This document shows, piece by piece, positions 42,188 to 53,701 of a stretch of DNA of 64,000 bases. Origin of the DNA: Anas platyrhynchos (taxonomy: Eukaryota; Chordata; Aves; Anseriformes; Anatidae); assembly GCF_047663525.1 (NCBI RefSeq), contig NC_092612.1, forward strand, positions 1,025,501 through 1,089,500, given 5' to 3'. Below the pieces are notes generated by a model. The model did no database searches. It had not been told where the DNA came from and saw only the letters and a program-made list of their open reading frames with translations. Both the position numbers and the translations under genes were made by a program. Numbering within the stretch: position 1 is the stretch's first letter; each line of letters starts with the position of its first letter.

Positions 42188-45100
42188 TTATCGCGACGGT
42201 GCCAGGGGGCTGCCGGCGGCCCTGGTGCGGGGTCCCTGGGCTTGCCAGGCGCTGAGGCGGTCCTGGAGCAGCGTCAGCTCCTCCGCCAGCCCGGCCGGGG
42301 AGGGGGCGAAGCGGCCGTGCTGTGGGGGGGGGACGGGGGGGGGCACCCGTTAGGACAGACAGACGGACACGGGGGGCAGGGTGGGACCCCAAAACCCCGT
42401 CCTGCACAGGTTGGGGGGGGGGCAGGAATCTGATCCGAGACAGGGAGACCCTTGGGGGGGCACCCACCTGGGGGCCCCAGCATTGTGCAGCCCCCCCGGG
42501 ACTCAGGTTCCCCTCTAGGGACCCAATTCCCCCCCTCCCATAACTCAGTTCCCCCCCCCATAACCCAATTTTCCCCCCTGTGACCCAGTTTCCCCCCCCA
42601 TGACTCACTTTCCCCCCACTTCTCCCCCCAGCACCCCCCGGACCCCCCCAGCCCCCTTTTTCCCCCCCAGCCCCCTTTCCCCCCCCCCCCCAGACCCCCT
42701 CTATCCCCCTTTTTCCCCCCCCAGCCCCTTTTTTCCCCTCCCCAGCCCCCTTTTTGCCCCCCCAGCCCCTTTTTTCCCCCCTCCAGACCCCCCCAGACCC
42801 CTTTCCCCCCCCCGACCCCCTCCATAGCCCCCTTTTCTCCCCCCAAACCCCTTTTCCCCCCATCCCCCTCTTTCCCCCCCCCGACCTCCCCCAGACCCTT
42901 TTTCCCCCCCATAGCCCCCTTTTCCCCCCCAGCCCCCTTTTTCCCCACCTTTCCCCCCCCCAGCCCCTTTTTTCCCCCCTCCAGACCCCCCCCAGCCCCC
43001 TTTTCCCCCCCCATAGCCCCCTTTTTCCCCCCCCAGACCCCTTTCCCCCCCCAGCCCCCCTCCAGCCCCCCTTTTTCCCCCTCATAGCCCCCTTTTCCCC
43101 CCCCATCCCCCTTCTTCCCCCCCCCCAGATCCCCTTTTCCCCCCCTAAACCCCCTTTTTCCCCCCCCAACCCCATTTCCCCCCCCCCCCACCTGACTTTC
43201 GGGCAGGCCCCGCAGGTAGCAGCGACGCCAGAGCCGCACCGAGGGTCCCGCGGCGCAGGGCAGGAGCAGCCCCCGGGGGGGCTCGGGGATGGGGCTGCCC
43301 CCAGAGCCCCCCCCCCGTTCGCTGAGGCTCTCCAGGGAGGGGGCCCAGCGCAGCAACCGGGGGGGGGGGCGGCCGCTGCGCCACGGGAGGGGCTGGGGGC
43401 ACAGCGAGCCCTTGGCCAACGCCAACACCTCCCCGGCCCCCCCGCCTGGCCAGGAATCGGGGGGCTGGGAAATGGGGGAAAAAACGAGGGGTTAGGGGAA
43501 AAAGGGGTGGAAAAGTTGGTGGTTGGGGAAAATGGGGGGAAAAAAGGGGGTTAGGGTAAAAAGGGGGTGGAAAAATGGGGGTTAGGGAAAATGGGGAAAA
43601 AAATGCAGGGGGGAGCCTTGAGCACTCCCCCCCCAGACCCCCCCCAGCTCACCGTGGCCGTGGTTTCGGGGTCCCCGGTGTTTTGGGGGCTCAGGGTGCC
43701 GCCCCCCCCCGCCGGGTTCCGAAATCTCGCCCGCTGCTGGGGGCTGTAGCGCAGCGCCCAGTCCCAAACTGGGGGCAGGCGGCTGCCTGCGGGGGGGTCC
43801 CAGCAGCCGTTCACCGGCGTGTAGGTCTGGCCGCGGGGCTGCTGCTGCGGGGAGGGGAGAAATAACGGGGTGAACCCCAAAAAAATTTGGGGAAAGGGGG
43901 GGTGAATTTAGGGCACGGATGGGGAAACCGAGGCACGGCGCCAACCGCGAGCTGGATGCGGCCGCTTTGGGGGGGCGAGGAGGATTCCCAGCCCCCCTAA
44001 ACCTTATGGAGGGGTTTCGGGGGGGTCGCCGAGCCCCTGACCCCGCTCACCGGGCCGCCGCGGCCCCGTTGGCGCTGGCAGGTGAAGAGGAAGGTGCCGC
44101 AGTAGGGCTGGAAGGCGCCGTCGTGTAGGGCCAGCAGGAACGCCTCGGTGAAGCCGAAAGCCGCCGGGAACTGGCGCACCAACTGCCACGTGCAGTCCAG
44201 GAACAACGGGAACACCGGCGCCTGGGGGGGTCCCAACCAACCCGTCACCCCCCCATCTCATTTGGGGGATTTCAGATGGATTTAAGGTTTTTTTTGGGGT
44301 CGCCCACCTCCTCCCGGGGGTTGCCGCGCCGCAGCCCGAGGCGGCGGGGAAAGGGGTGGCCGGCGGCGACCCACTCGCGCTGCACCAGGCTCTGGAAACC
44401 GGGGAGGGTCCGGGCGTGGGGGTCGGCCAGGAGCTGCACCAGGGAGGCCAGCAGGCAGTTGAGGTCGCGGTCGGAAGGTTCTGGAATGGTGAAAAATTAA
44501 GGGGGTGGTGGTTTTGGGTTTTTTTTTTGGGGTGCCCCCCCCCCGATCCGTCTCACCGCGCCGCCCGGTTCTACCTTGCAGGAGGACGCAGCAGCGGCGC
44601 CCCGCCAGCAGCGATGCCACCTCCACGGCTTTCCTCAAGCAGGCGCTGGGGTGAAGAGGGGTGCAGGGGGGGGTCAGGGCACCCCAAAATATTGCCCCCA
44701 CCTGCCTGGGGGGTCTCTACCCCCCCCTCCAAACCGTGGGATTGGGGTATCCACCCCTCCGCCGTGGCACCTCGTCGCCCTGCGGCTGCTGGGGGTGATG
44801 GGGGGACCCCGAAACGGGGTGGGGGGCCAAACGGGGGGGGGGGGGGAGAATTTTTAGGGTCGGGTTTTCCCCCACACCCCAAAATTGCCCCAAGCTCACC
44901 GCACGTGGTCCAGCCAGCGCGTCGCCTCCAGCGCCGACAGCCACTTCTCCTCGGGCGCCGCGCCTGCGCCGTGCGGGCAAAAGGAGGGGGGGGTCAGGGC
45001 AGAGCGTGGAGCCTTGGGGTGTCCCCCCCCATGCCCCAAAACCCCAGAATGAGCTTTGGGGAACCCCCCAATGTCCCCGTCCCCCTCTCACCGTGCAGGC

Positions 45101-47481
45101 AGAGCGCCCACAGCTTGAGGTGGGCGAGTTGGATGTCGGCCAGGGTGGGCAGCTCGGCGGTGTCGGCCAGCACGCACGGCCCGTGGCCAGCACGCAGCAG
45201 CGCCTCCAGGCACCTGGGTGAGGGGGGGGGACACGGAAAATTTACCCCCTCCCCGTCCTCTCCTCGGGCTGGGAAGCATCCCCGAAACTTCACAACCCGG
45301 CCCCAAAATCCTCGCCAAGGTCAGGGGGGGCTCACCTCACGTCCTCGCTGCCCGGCTCCGAAGCCGCGTGGAAGCCGGCGGATCTCAGCAGGTCGCTGCC
45401 GCCCGGGTGGTGCCAGCACAGCCGCTGCGGGCGAGACGGGGACGGGGGGGGGGACAGGGGGACACCCCCCAGGTCACCCCTCCCTCGGCAGCACCCCAAT
45501 TCCTCCCTCCCGCCCCGGCACTCACGGGCACGCGGCGCTCCTCGAAGTGGGCGAACGTCCGCTTCAGGTCGTGGTCCAGGAGCCCGCTGGGCACCCACAG
45601 GTAGCGGGGCAGGCTGTGGGCAAATTGGGGGGCGGGGGGGGTGTGGGGTGGGTGCCCCCCACCCCCAAAAAGCGGGGTGGGGACCGGCAGCCCCTTGGAG
45701 CCCTACCTGGGGGCCATGTCGAAGCGCTCGTTGATGGCGCTCACCCTCCAGCCCGCAGCGCCCTGGCGCTTCAGCTCCTTCTCCCAGTCGGGGAGGCTCT
45801 CGAAGAGCAGGGTGGGGGCCGAGCCTTCCTCATCATCACCCTCCTCCTCCTCCTCCTCTTCTTCATCCTCCTCCTCCTCCTCCGGCTTGGTTTCTGCCCA
45901 GGAGCTGCTGTCCCCGCTGTCCCATGGCCACGTGGCCGTCTCCCGCGCCTTGGCGATGGCGTTGGCCAACTGCAGAGAGGAGCGAGGGGACGGGGACGGC
46001 GCGTGAGCCCCCCACCCCTTAAAATTAAACCCGGGGTCGCCCCCCCCCAGCTCACCCGGTACGCCTGGGGTGCCAGCCCGTTCTCGTGGAAGTGGAAGCG
46101 CAGCAGGCGGAAATCCCGGCAGAAAATCAGCAGCTCCTCGGGGATGAACTTGAGGGTGGAGGCGGCCGTCAGCACCTTGGCCTTGGTGAAGCTGCTGCCT
46201 GCGGCGGGATGGGGGCGGCCGTCAGGGCCCACCGAGCCCCCCCCCCCAACCCCATTTGTCCCATTTGGGTGCTGTTTCCCCCCTCCCGGTCCTTTACCTG
46301 CCACCAGCTTGCGGATGCAAGGCAGGGCCACGTTGTGCTCGCTCTGCAGCGGGGCGACGGAGCCGGGAGGCTGCAGGGGATTTGGGGATTTGGGGATTTG
46401 GGGAGCCACCCCCGTACCCCAAAAAGGCAGCGGGGCTGCAGCTGGGACCCCACGGCCTCTGTCCAGCCGGTGCCGTGACCCGCGGCAGCCCCTGTGCCCC
46501 CCCCTCGGTCCTGCAGCGAGGAGTTCCCCGGGTGGGGGGGGGAATGGGGATCGTGGTTCTGTGTCCAAGGAGGGGGGGGGGGGACGGGGATGGGGTCGGG
46601 AACATGGCCGGGATGGGGATGGGGTGAAGCAGGGGTGCAGCCGGGATGGGATCAGTGTGGGGTCAGGATGGGGCTGGGGTCAGGATGGGGCTGGGATTGG
46701 GGTTGGGATGGGGCTGGGTTTGGGGTCAGGATGGGTTTGGGATTGGGGTCGGGATGGGGCTGGGTTTGGGGTCGGGATGGGGCCAGGATTCCACTGGGAT
46801 CGAAGCAGGACGGGGTCAGGATGTGCTGGGGCCGGGGCTGGGATGCAGCCGAGACGGGATCGGGACACGGCCGCGTTGGGGCTGGCTGGGGACGGGGCTG
46901 CAACCAGCAGAGGGTCAGGACCGGGAGCGTTTGGGACCAGGAGGCAGCGAGGTCGGGGTCGGGGTGGAGGGGATGCAGCCGGGCTGAGCTCTCAGGGGTC
47001 TTTTTGGGGGGGGTCACGGGGGGGTCCCCACCTGCACGCCGTGCCCGGGGGCGGCCAGGAAGGCGACGCGGAGGTTGGTGCAGACCAAGGTGCCCGGCAC
47101 GGAGCCGTCCCCTTCACGGCACCGCAGCCGCACGCCCGCAGCCTCCTCCAGCACCACCTCCCCTGCGGGACGGGGCCGGTTGGCCTCCGGCGAGGAGGGG
47201 GCTCACGGGGGTGGTGCCCCCCCCATGCCCCCCACCACACCCCCCACACCCAGGGGGGGTCTCTGCAGGCTGTAGGTGACCCCCCCTAACACCCCCCTTG
47301 CCATCGGTCCCCGTGTCCCCGGCCTCCCCCCCGTGCCCCCCTTGGCGACCCCAAGGCTCCGGCACCGCGGAGGCCCCCGGCATCCGGCCACCTGCCCGCG
47401 GCCGGCGGAGGCTCGGCGGTGGAGGCTCCTACCTGGGAGGCCGGGGAAGGCCGAGCGGCTGCCTCCCCTCTCCCCGTTCAT
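42188..47481 (-). CDS. MTMR11: Myotubularin-related protein 11, catalytically dead phosphatase (15 coding exons)
   Basis: Pseudophosphatase of the MTMR10/11/12 group, thought to act as partner or regulator of active myotubularins on phosphoinositide membranes. Exons: 47433-47481, 47032-47162, 46298-46370, 46056-46198, 45707-45969, 45526-45613, 45336-45424, 45092-45213, 44900-44963, 44575-44645, 44308-44480, 44051-44221, 43653-43844, 43192-43464, 42188-42319; 2034 nt, 677 aa (human 709), frame intact. Visible order: PH-GRAM region (GTLVCTNLRVAF, KFIPEELLIFCRDFRLLRF), GWRVSAINERFD, LPRYLWVPSGLL, SWHH-like CWHHPGGSDLLRSAGF, TRWLDHVR, QSLVQREWVAAGHPF, VFPLFLDCTWQL. The loop that in active members carries Cys-x5-Arg reads VLLQEPSDRDLN, with no catalytic cysteine, as in human MTMR11. 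Exon 5 has a long acidic run. Start chosen for phase and the upstream CpG-rich promoter. Confidence 0.93.
42520..43190. repeat. CCCCAGCCCCCTTTTTCCCC array in MTMR11 last intron
   Basis: About 30 units of ~20 bp (CCCCCAGCCCCCTTTTTCCC) fill the intron between the last two coding exons up to the branch region, giving an almost pure pyrimidine strand. Confidence 0.9.
46600..46810. repeat. GGGGTCAGGATGGGGCTGGG repeat in MTMR11 intron
   Basis: About nine 22-24 bp units of GGGGTCGGGATGGGGCTGGG-type sequence, between the coding exons at 47032-47162 and 46298-46370. Confidence 0.85.
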
Positions 47482-47710
47482 GGCGGAGGACTTTGCCCGC
47501 CCGGGCGGGACGGGAAAGGGCCGGGAAGGAGAGCGGGGAACCCGAGGAGGCAGCAACCGCCCCGTTTCGGCCGCCCGCGGCCCCCCCGGCATCCCGCGGC
47601 CTCCGCTCCCCGAGCGAGGCCGGCTCCTGGCAGCGGGAGGCCAGGGCGGAGCGGAGGCGGCGGCGGCAGCGCGGGGCTCGCCGCCAGCCTCAGTTTCCCC
47701 CCGCGGTATT
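47482..47710 (-). promoter_or_regulatory. MTMR11: MTMR11 CpG-rich promoter region
   Basis: About 230 bp of CpG-dense DNA directly upstream of the MTMR11 start, with no TATA box seen. Transcription start not located. Confidence 0.5.
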
Positions 47711-47719
47711 GGAAGGGGG

Positions 47720-48235
47720 GGGGGAAGGTGTTCAATGAATGGGGTGGGGAGGGCAGGGGGAGCCCCCCCGTGGGCATGGGGGGGGCTCCGAGCAAGGTCC
47801 TGGCACCCCCAAAGGGATGTGGGGTGCTGGGGGGCATGGGGGGGTGACGGCTCCCTGAACCCCCAAAGGGATGCGGGGTGCTGGGGGCGCAGGGGACACA
47901 CAGCTCCTGGCACCCCAAAAGTGATGCCTGGTGCTTGGGGGGGGGCACGCGGCTCCCTGGATGCCTGGTGCTGGGGGGATGCACTGGAGAAGGGACGCCA
48001 GGTACTGGGGACGTGCGGGGGGGACCTGCAGCTCCCAGCACCCCAAAAGGCATCACTGGTGCCAGAGGGGGGTGCCCAGCTCCTGGCACCCCACAGGGGG
48101 CTCACGGTGCTGGGGGGAGGACACGCAGCTCCCTAAACCCTATAAGGGCTGCAGCAGGGGATGCTCAGCTCCCCACACCCCATAAGGAGCCGGAGGAAGG
48201 GCACTCAGCTCCCCAAACCCCACAGGGGACTCGTG
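47720..48235. repeat. ~55-bp minisatellite upstream of MTMR11
   Basis: About nine units holding CAGCTCCTGGCACCCCAAAA, GGGATGCGGGGTGCTGGGGG and a GGGGGCACACGGCTCCCTGG-like stretch; later copies end in AAACCCCACAAGG variants. Confidence 0.85.
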
Positions 48236-50100
48236 CACAGCCGGGATTCACCCGGTCCCATTCGGGTGCCCCCGTCCCGTCCCCGCACCTTCCCCCGGGG
48301 GCACCCCGAGGCTCCCGTGGGCTCCCCACGGAGGCCAAGCGGCGGTGCCGGGGAGGATCGAGGCGCTCCGTGACTCATCGCTGAGGCATCGCCATCCCCT
48401 CCCAACCCCGGAAAAGCCGCCGCTGGCCGGGCCGTGCCAAGCGGCACCGCGTGGGCCCCCCTCGGGGGGCTCTGGGGGGCTCCGGGGGTCCTGACCCCGC
48501 TCCCGGCAGCAGGTGGAACCCCCGGGGACCCCAAAAGCCAACCCCGCTGGCTCAGCCCCTCTGGCCAGGGCAGGATTGGGGTGGCCAAGATCCAAGAACT
48601 GGCACCGGCTAAACCTTGGGAAGGCGTGGGAGCACTAAAATCCTATTTGGGGCCCTTTTTGCCTCCAGCTTTTTGGGGGAGCCTCAGCGTCGTGCACCCC
48701 AATTTTCCACCTGTAGGAAAATCACCCGGCAGCACAGCCCCAGGGCCCCCGGGGGGGGGGGCTTGGATGGGTCCCCAGCTCCAGCACCTTGCGGATGAGA
48801 AGAATTTCCTGCGGGGCTTGGGGCCAGGAATCGGCTCCAAGGCCAGGGATCGGCGCTGGGGCAGCCTCTGCGCCAGCTCGGGGTCAGCCCGGGCCGTGGG
48901 GCTGCCCCGAAAGCTGCAGGAAAATTGGCGAGCCGGCACCGACGTGGCGCTGAGCACGGCCCTGGGAGGAAAGGAAAGTGCCAAGGGCAAGAATAAAAAA
49001 AAATCCCACTGCTCTAGGGGCTGGGGGGAGGCAAAGAAACCCCGCAGGAACCTGCTCTGAGCTCCCCTGACCCCACAGGGGCTCTCAGCGCCCGGGAGCA
49101 CCACGGCACGTTTCCAACCGGCCCCAAAACCTCACCCCGCATCCCCCAGCCAGCAAACACCCCAAACACCCCCCAATTTGCATTATTAAGGGCACAAAGT
49201 TTGGGAGCAGCCTGCTTTGGGGTTTAGAAGCAGCTCCAAAATGTGGGGAGCTCGATGGCACCAGGACACCCCCGGGACGTCCCCGAAAGGGAGGCATGGG
49301 GCTGGGGGCCATCAGCAGAATCCTTCCTCGGGCTCCCAGCCAGGCCTGGCTGCAGCGTGGGGGCAGGTGGATGGAGCAATAACTGCAATAATTGGCATTT
49401 TTTTCTGCCCCACAGGAGGGAGCGGAGCCGTCCCACCCAGCCTGGGGCGCCCCCGTAACGCCCCACGGTTAAAATCCAGGGGTGCTGCACCCAGAGCCGG
49501 GGCGAAGCCTCCGAGCGTTGGCCAAAGTCCTGCGAGTCCACGCGGGGATCAATCCAGCTGCTGCACCCAGACCTTTGCTCTTCGCCCCGCTGATGCCTTC
49601 TGAACCCAAACCTGCACCCAGAAACCCCGTTTCACCCCCAAAATAGCGCCACGGGGAGGAAGAGGGTGCAGGCGTGCACGGCCCCGGGGCTGGATGGAGC
49701 CGGCTGCAGCTCCGTGGGTTTTCCTAATTTCGGAACCCACCGAAGCAGCCGGCGTTGGCAAGGAGCTGGATTTTATCACCACGCCATGCTAAGCCTCGGG
49801 TGGGTTTTAAATCCTTCGCCTGACTGCCCCAAAACACCGGGGGAAGGCCCCTCCAGAAGGGGAACGAGGGACGTGACCAGGGCTGGAGCAGCAGCTGGGG
49901 GGGGGCCCTTTAAAAGCAGCCCCCCAGGGAGCACCCAAAGAGAAGAAATTCTCCCCGAACTCCCCGTATGGATGGGAAAAGCCAAGAAACCCAACATGTC
50001 CCCAAAAAACATTTGGGGGGGGGATGTGGTGGAAGGGCCTGGAGTGGGGGCGACGCTCGTCCCGAGGTGAAGGAAGGAGGCACGGCCGCCGGCGGTGGTA
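48236..50100. other. MTMR11-OTUD7B spacer, nothing recognised
   Basis: About 1.9 kb of mostly unique GC-rich DNA. No coding homology, RNA gene or mobile element was recognised on either strand. Confidence 0.5.
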
Positions 50101-50115
50101 ATTAGTCGAACGTCG

Positions 50116-50121
50116 TTTATT
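50116..50121 (-). terminator. OTUD7B: OTUD7B distal poly(A) signal AATAAA (candidate)
   Basis: Minus-strand AATAAA at the left end of a 3.6-kb AT-richer block that runs from the OTUD7B stop. OTUD7B has a multi-kilobase 3' UTR in mammals. Nearer signals (minus-strand AATAAA at about 52312) could also be used. Confidence 0.45.
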
Positions 50122-50177
50122 GTCAGTGAATCTAGGGTAGCATAAATGAAGGGTGCCGTGAACAGCCCGATTACAAC

Positions 50178-50191
50178 GCGCCATCTAGTGC
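50178..50191 (-). promoter_or_regulatory. CTCF-like site
   Basis: Plus-strand GCGCCATCTAGTGC; its reverse complement GCACTAGATGGCGC fits the CTCF core CCASYAGRKGGCRS at all but the first base. It lies at the 3' end of OTUD7B, between OTUD7B and MTMR11. Confidence 0.45.
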
Positions 50192-53100
50192 TCAGTACAG
50201 CAGTGCTCGAACAAGGAGTAGAAATCGCCAACCCGATATTAATTTAAAAAAAAAAAAAAAAAAAGGATTTTGCAGATAAACGGTTGCAGAATTAATTCAG
50301 GTCACCTCTTGTGCGATGGGTGAAGACCGGAGCATCCCCCCCCAACACCTCCCTGGGGGATGTTACGGAGCTCGTTTGGGGAGCCTGGGCGAGACGGCCG
50401 AGATGGGGCCAAAACCCAGGCTGCAGGATGGGAGCTGGGGCTAAAACAAAACAAAAACGGCCCAAAAGGGTCGTGGATCTTTACTGCAGGAGGGCCAGGC
50501 TGCGCAGAACCCCCCAGGTCCCGATGGCAGCAAAGTTTCTTCCCGTTACACCGCTAAGGGCACTTGTTTCGAGACCTTGGGATCGAGTCGCAGCCTCCCC
50601 TTCCCCATCTCCTTCGCACGCCGGTGGGGCAGATGCAGGAGAAAAACCCTCGGGTGGTTTGGTGCCTCCCACCCCCCTTAAAAAAAAAAAGGTACCAAAA
50701 ATATATCGAGCCCCTAAAATACATCAAAACCCTCAAATACGGCGTGGGCAGGGGCTTTAGCGTGGTTACGGAAAGGAACGGGTGGTTGGTAAATGTCTTC
50801 CAATAAATATAAGTTGTCTTTAATAGTCCCATAGAAAAAAAAAAATCAATCATTAGTTTCACCATAAAGGAAACAAAAATGACCTGAAAAAATCCTTAGC
50901 AGTACTGAAGAAACGCGGCCGATTCCCTCGATTCGGTGAGTAAGGCAGGAAGGTTTGGGCTCAGGGATGCTCGGGGAACAGCTGAGATTCTGCACTTCGT
51001 AGAAAAAATACTCTTTGCTATTTTACTCTTTTCATTGGAAACCTAATTTTGCCTGAAGTTGTGTTTTTTTCCCCCGTTTTGACTTTAAAAAAGCTACTAA
51101 CTGTAGTGACGGCGATAAAAACGGCAGATTGAGCACAAGCCACGGGGCTGGGCTTCAAAACCGACCCCAAAATGGGGAATTGGGGAATTAATTTGGGGGG
51201 AACTTCGCCCCTCACCTCCACCCCCAGGGTCCCGGGGCTGCGGCCGTCGGGGATCCGCGGCCAAACCTCACCGGCAGGGCCATGGCATCAGCAGTGGGCA
51301 CAAAGCACTCATCCAAAATCCCCTTTTCTCCCCCAAAAACCCTCAGGAGGAGGAACTCCGGCAGCTGGCTGACACCAGCTGCTCCGCACGGCCCCCTCAG
51401 GTGGGTTGGGGTTGGCCGAAATGGGGACAATTCTCCCCAAAACAGCAGGAGAGGGGCAGCGAGCTGTTGGAGCAGCGATTTGTGCCTTCTTTCCTCCCCT
51501 GCCTGGGGTTTTGGGTGGGGGGCACGGAGCGGCCCCGCTCCTCGCGCTCTCGGCAGCCCCCAAAGGATTCTGCTGCTCTGGGGCACAGGAAAAAGAAGAG
51601 GCAGAAAGCGATCCCCGCACACCAAGTTGGGTTTTGTTTCATTTTAAAAAAAAAAAAAACACGACTTGGGTTTGATATTTGGGTTACACCAACGGATTGA
51701 TGCGGGGTGACCGGGGGGAGAGCCACCAGCACGGAACCGACCGCGTGCGCTCTCGCCCCTGCAGTGAATCCAACGCACCTGAAGCCAACCCCAGGGAGAA
51801 ATTCGCCTCCTTGCATCACTCCAGGATCAGAGCACGCCCGAAACATTCACCCTGAACACCTCCCCGACTGTATGCCAGCCCCACGGCCCCACGCTGCTGG
51901 GAAAAGGGACCCTAAAGAAAACCCCACCTGCATCGACTTCACTTCAGTGCCCCTTTGGCAGCCGGGCAAGGCTTATCTTAAAGCCAAAAGCAGCCATCTC
52001 CGACAGGAAAAGCCTTATTTTGGGGCTGGGTTGGGTTTTTTTAGACGTACATTAAACCTTTAAAACTTGTACGTTAGAAGAAAGCCTTAGTGTATTTGTG
52101 AGAATAAGGCTTCAGGTGAGTCCCCAGTGTTAAGTACACTTTCACCCTCTCTGCCCCTTTCTCTTTTCCCTTCTCCCTGTGGCGGGCGGGGGGGGATCAG
52201 CGCGGGAAGGGATTGCATAGTTTGGTGCCTTTTGAAAAAAAAAAAAAAACAAAAACCAAAAAACGAGGGAATGTTGTAAAGCTTTGACTCATCAGCGTAA
52301 TTCACGTTTTATTTCCACGCGGTCAAATGCTGAACTTTTTGCTCTATACAGGACTGGAACGAGGATCGAGTCCAGTTCGGGATCTACAGTTACAAAAAAA
52401 GATCTGTGCAAACATTGCAGTGCTAAAGTTACACCCGCCCCGAAAAACGGGGAGCTCGGGGCAGCGCTCGTGCCGCGCCGCGGGGCTCGGCCGGGGAGGA
52501 GGGGACGTAGTGGATGGACCACAGCGAGTGTGGGAGGAACGCAGGAACGGGTTCGTTATTCTTACATTTCACTCTTTAGCCCTATTATCAAAAATATCTT
52601 TAATATTACTCAGCCTAAGGTCAGTTAACGTGGCTCAGCAAAATGGAGCCGAGTTAATTCTATTCAGCAGAACAGAGGTAGTATGGAAGTAGCTTGCTCA
52701 AGTAGAAAGAGTTATCGTGTGTGTGTGGCCACGCACAGCTGTAAGCTAAGGGCAGCCCGGTGCAGATTTACCTCCCGGTGCCTCGGGGCGCTCTTTGTCC
52801 TCCCTGCTTCTCCACGCCGTCGGTTATTGCTGGGTGGAGACACTGACCTCGTTTCTCCGTCGATTCTAAGTCGCTTGGACTGTACCGGTAACGGTTCCGC
52901 ACAGCACTTCTGCAGGAAAACTCAAAGCCACTCAGCGCTGTGACCACCCCGTCCCCCTCCCACCCCAAGAAGAATTTGAAAGTAAGGTTTAAAAACAAAA
53001 GAGCCGAGCCCCTCGGAAGGGCAGCGCCCCGAGCCCGCTGCTGCGGGGTGCTGGGAGACGTCCGCTGGGCTCAGACGAGTTCAAACCGAAAACAAAAACG

Positions 53101-53409
53101 AAATAAAATAAAATAAAATAACGTCCTCTTCCGACTAAGCTCCTCTCAGTACCAGAAAACATCACGTAAAATAAAAACGGTGTTAAAAAAAAAAAAAAAA
53201 GAAATTAAAACCTCTCGATTCAAAGGTCTGAGACTTTCTAACTGAAATTGCTGGGGCATTTTTCGCTCGATTCGGGAGAAGCGCTACGAGAAGTGAGGGT
53301 GGAGCCCGGCCGGAGGACCCGTGGGGCGCTCGCTGCCCCCGAAGCTTTGGTCTGGATGGGCGGCGAGGAGCCCCCTGCGCCTCGTGCTCCGACCTCAGCT
53401 CGCCCTCCA

Positions 53410-53515
53410 CAGCGGCTGGCTAACCCCAGCCCGGCTGGCTACCGAGCCCCCCTGGCTAACCCGAGCCCCCCCTGGCTAACCTGAGCCCCCCCTGGCTAAC
53501 CAGAGCCCGTCCAAG
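53410..53515. repeat. ~20-bp CCCCCCTGGCTAACCTGAGC tandem repeat
   Basis: Five imperfect units of GAGCCCCCCCTGGCTAACC, in the OTUD7B 3' UTR about 190 bp beyond the stop codon. Confidence 0.85.
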
Positions 53516-53701
53516 GCGCCCGTGCTCGTGGCGAGGCCGTGGGGAGGAGGGCATCGTGCTCCTCAGCCCGGCCAGGCGCCCACCGCCTCCCTCCTTCCAC
53601 GGACAGGGAGAGGAGCGTGGGGAGGGGAGGGGGGGAACTCCGGGCGTTATTGCAGCCCCCCATGTGCCACGGGTCCGAAGAGCAGCGCGGGCACAGAGCG
53701 C

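Larger units (their letters stand above)
50122..53701 (-). other. OTUD7B: OTUD7B 3' UTR (presumed)
   Basis: About 3.6 kb of unique, moderately AT-rich DNA with short A-runs and no coding homology, contiguous with the OTUD7B stop. The lower GC content and absence of other exons favour a long 3' UTR. The boundary is inferred from the poly(A) signal only. Confidence 0.5.

Noticed and set aside
44356-47289. Plus-strand open frame of 977 codons
   Set aside because: It runs antisense to MTMR11 exons and introns. No homology, Pro/Gly/Arg-rich composition of an anti-coding GC-rich strand.
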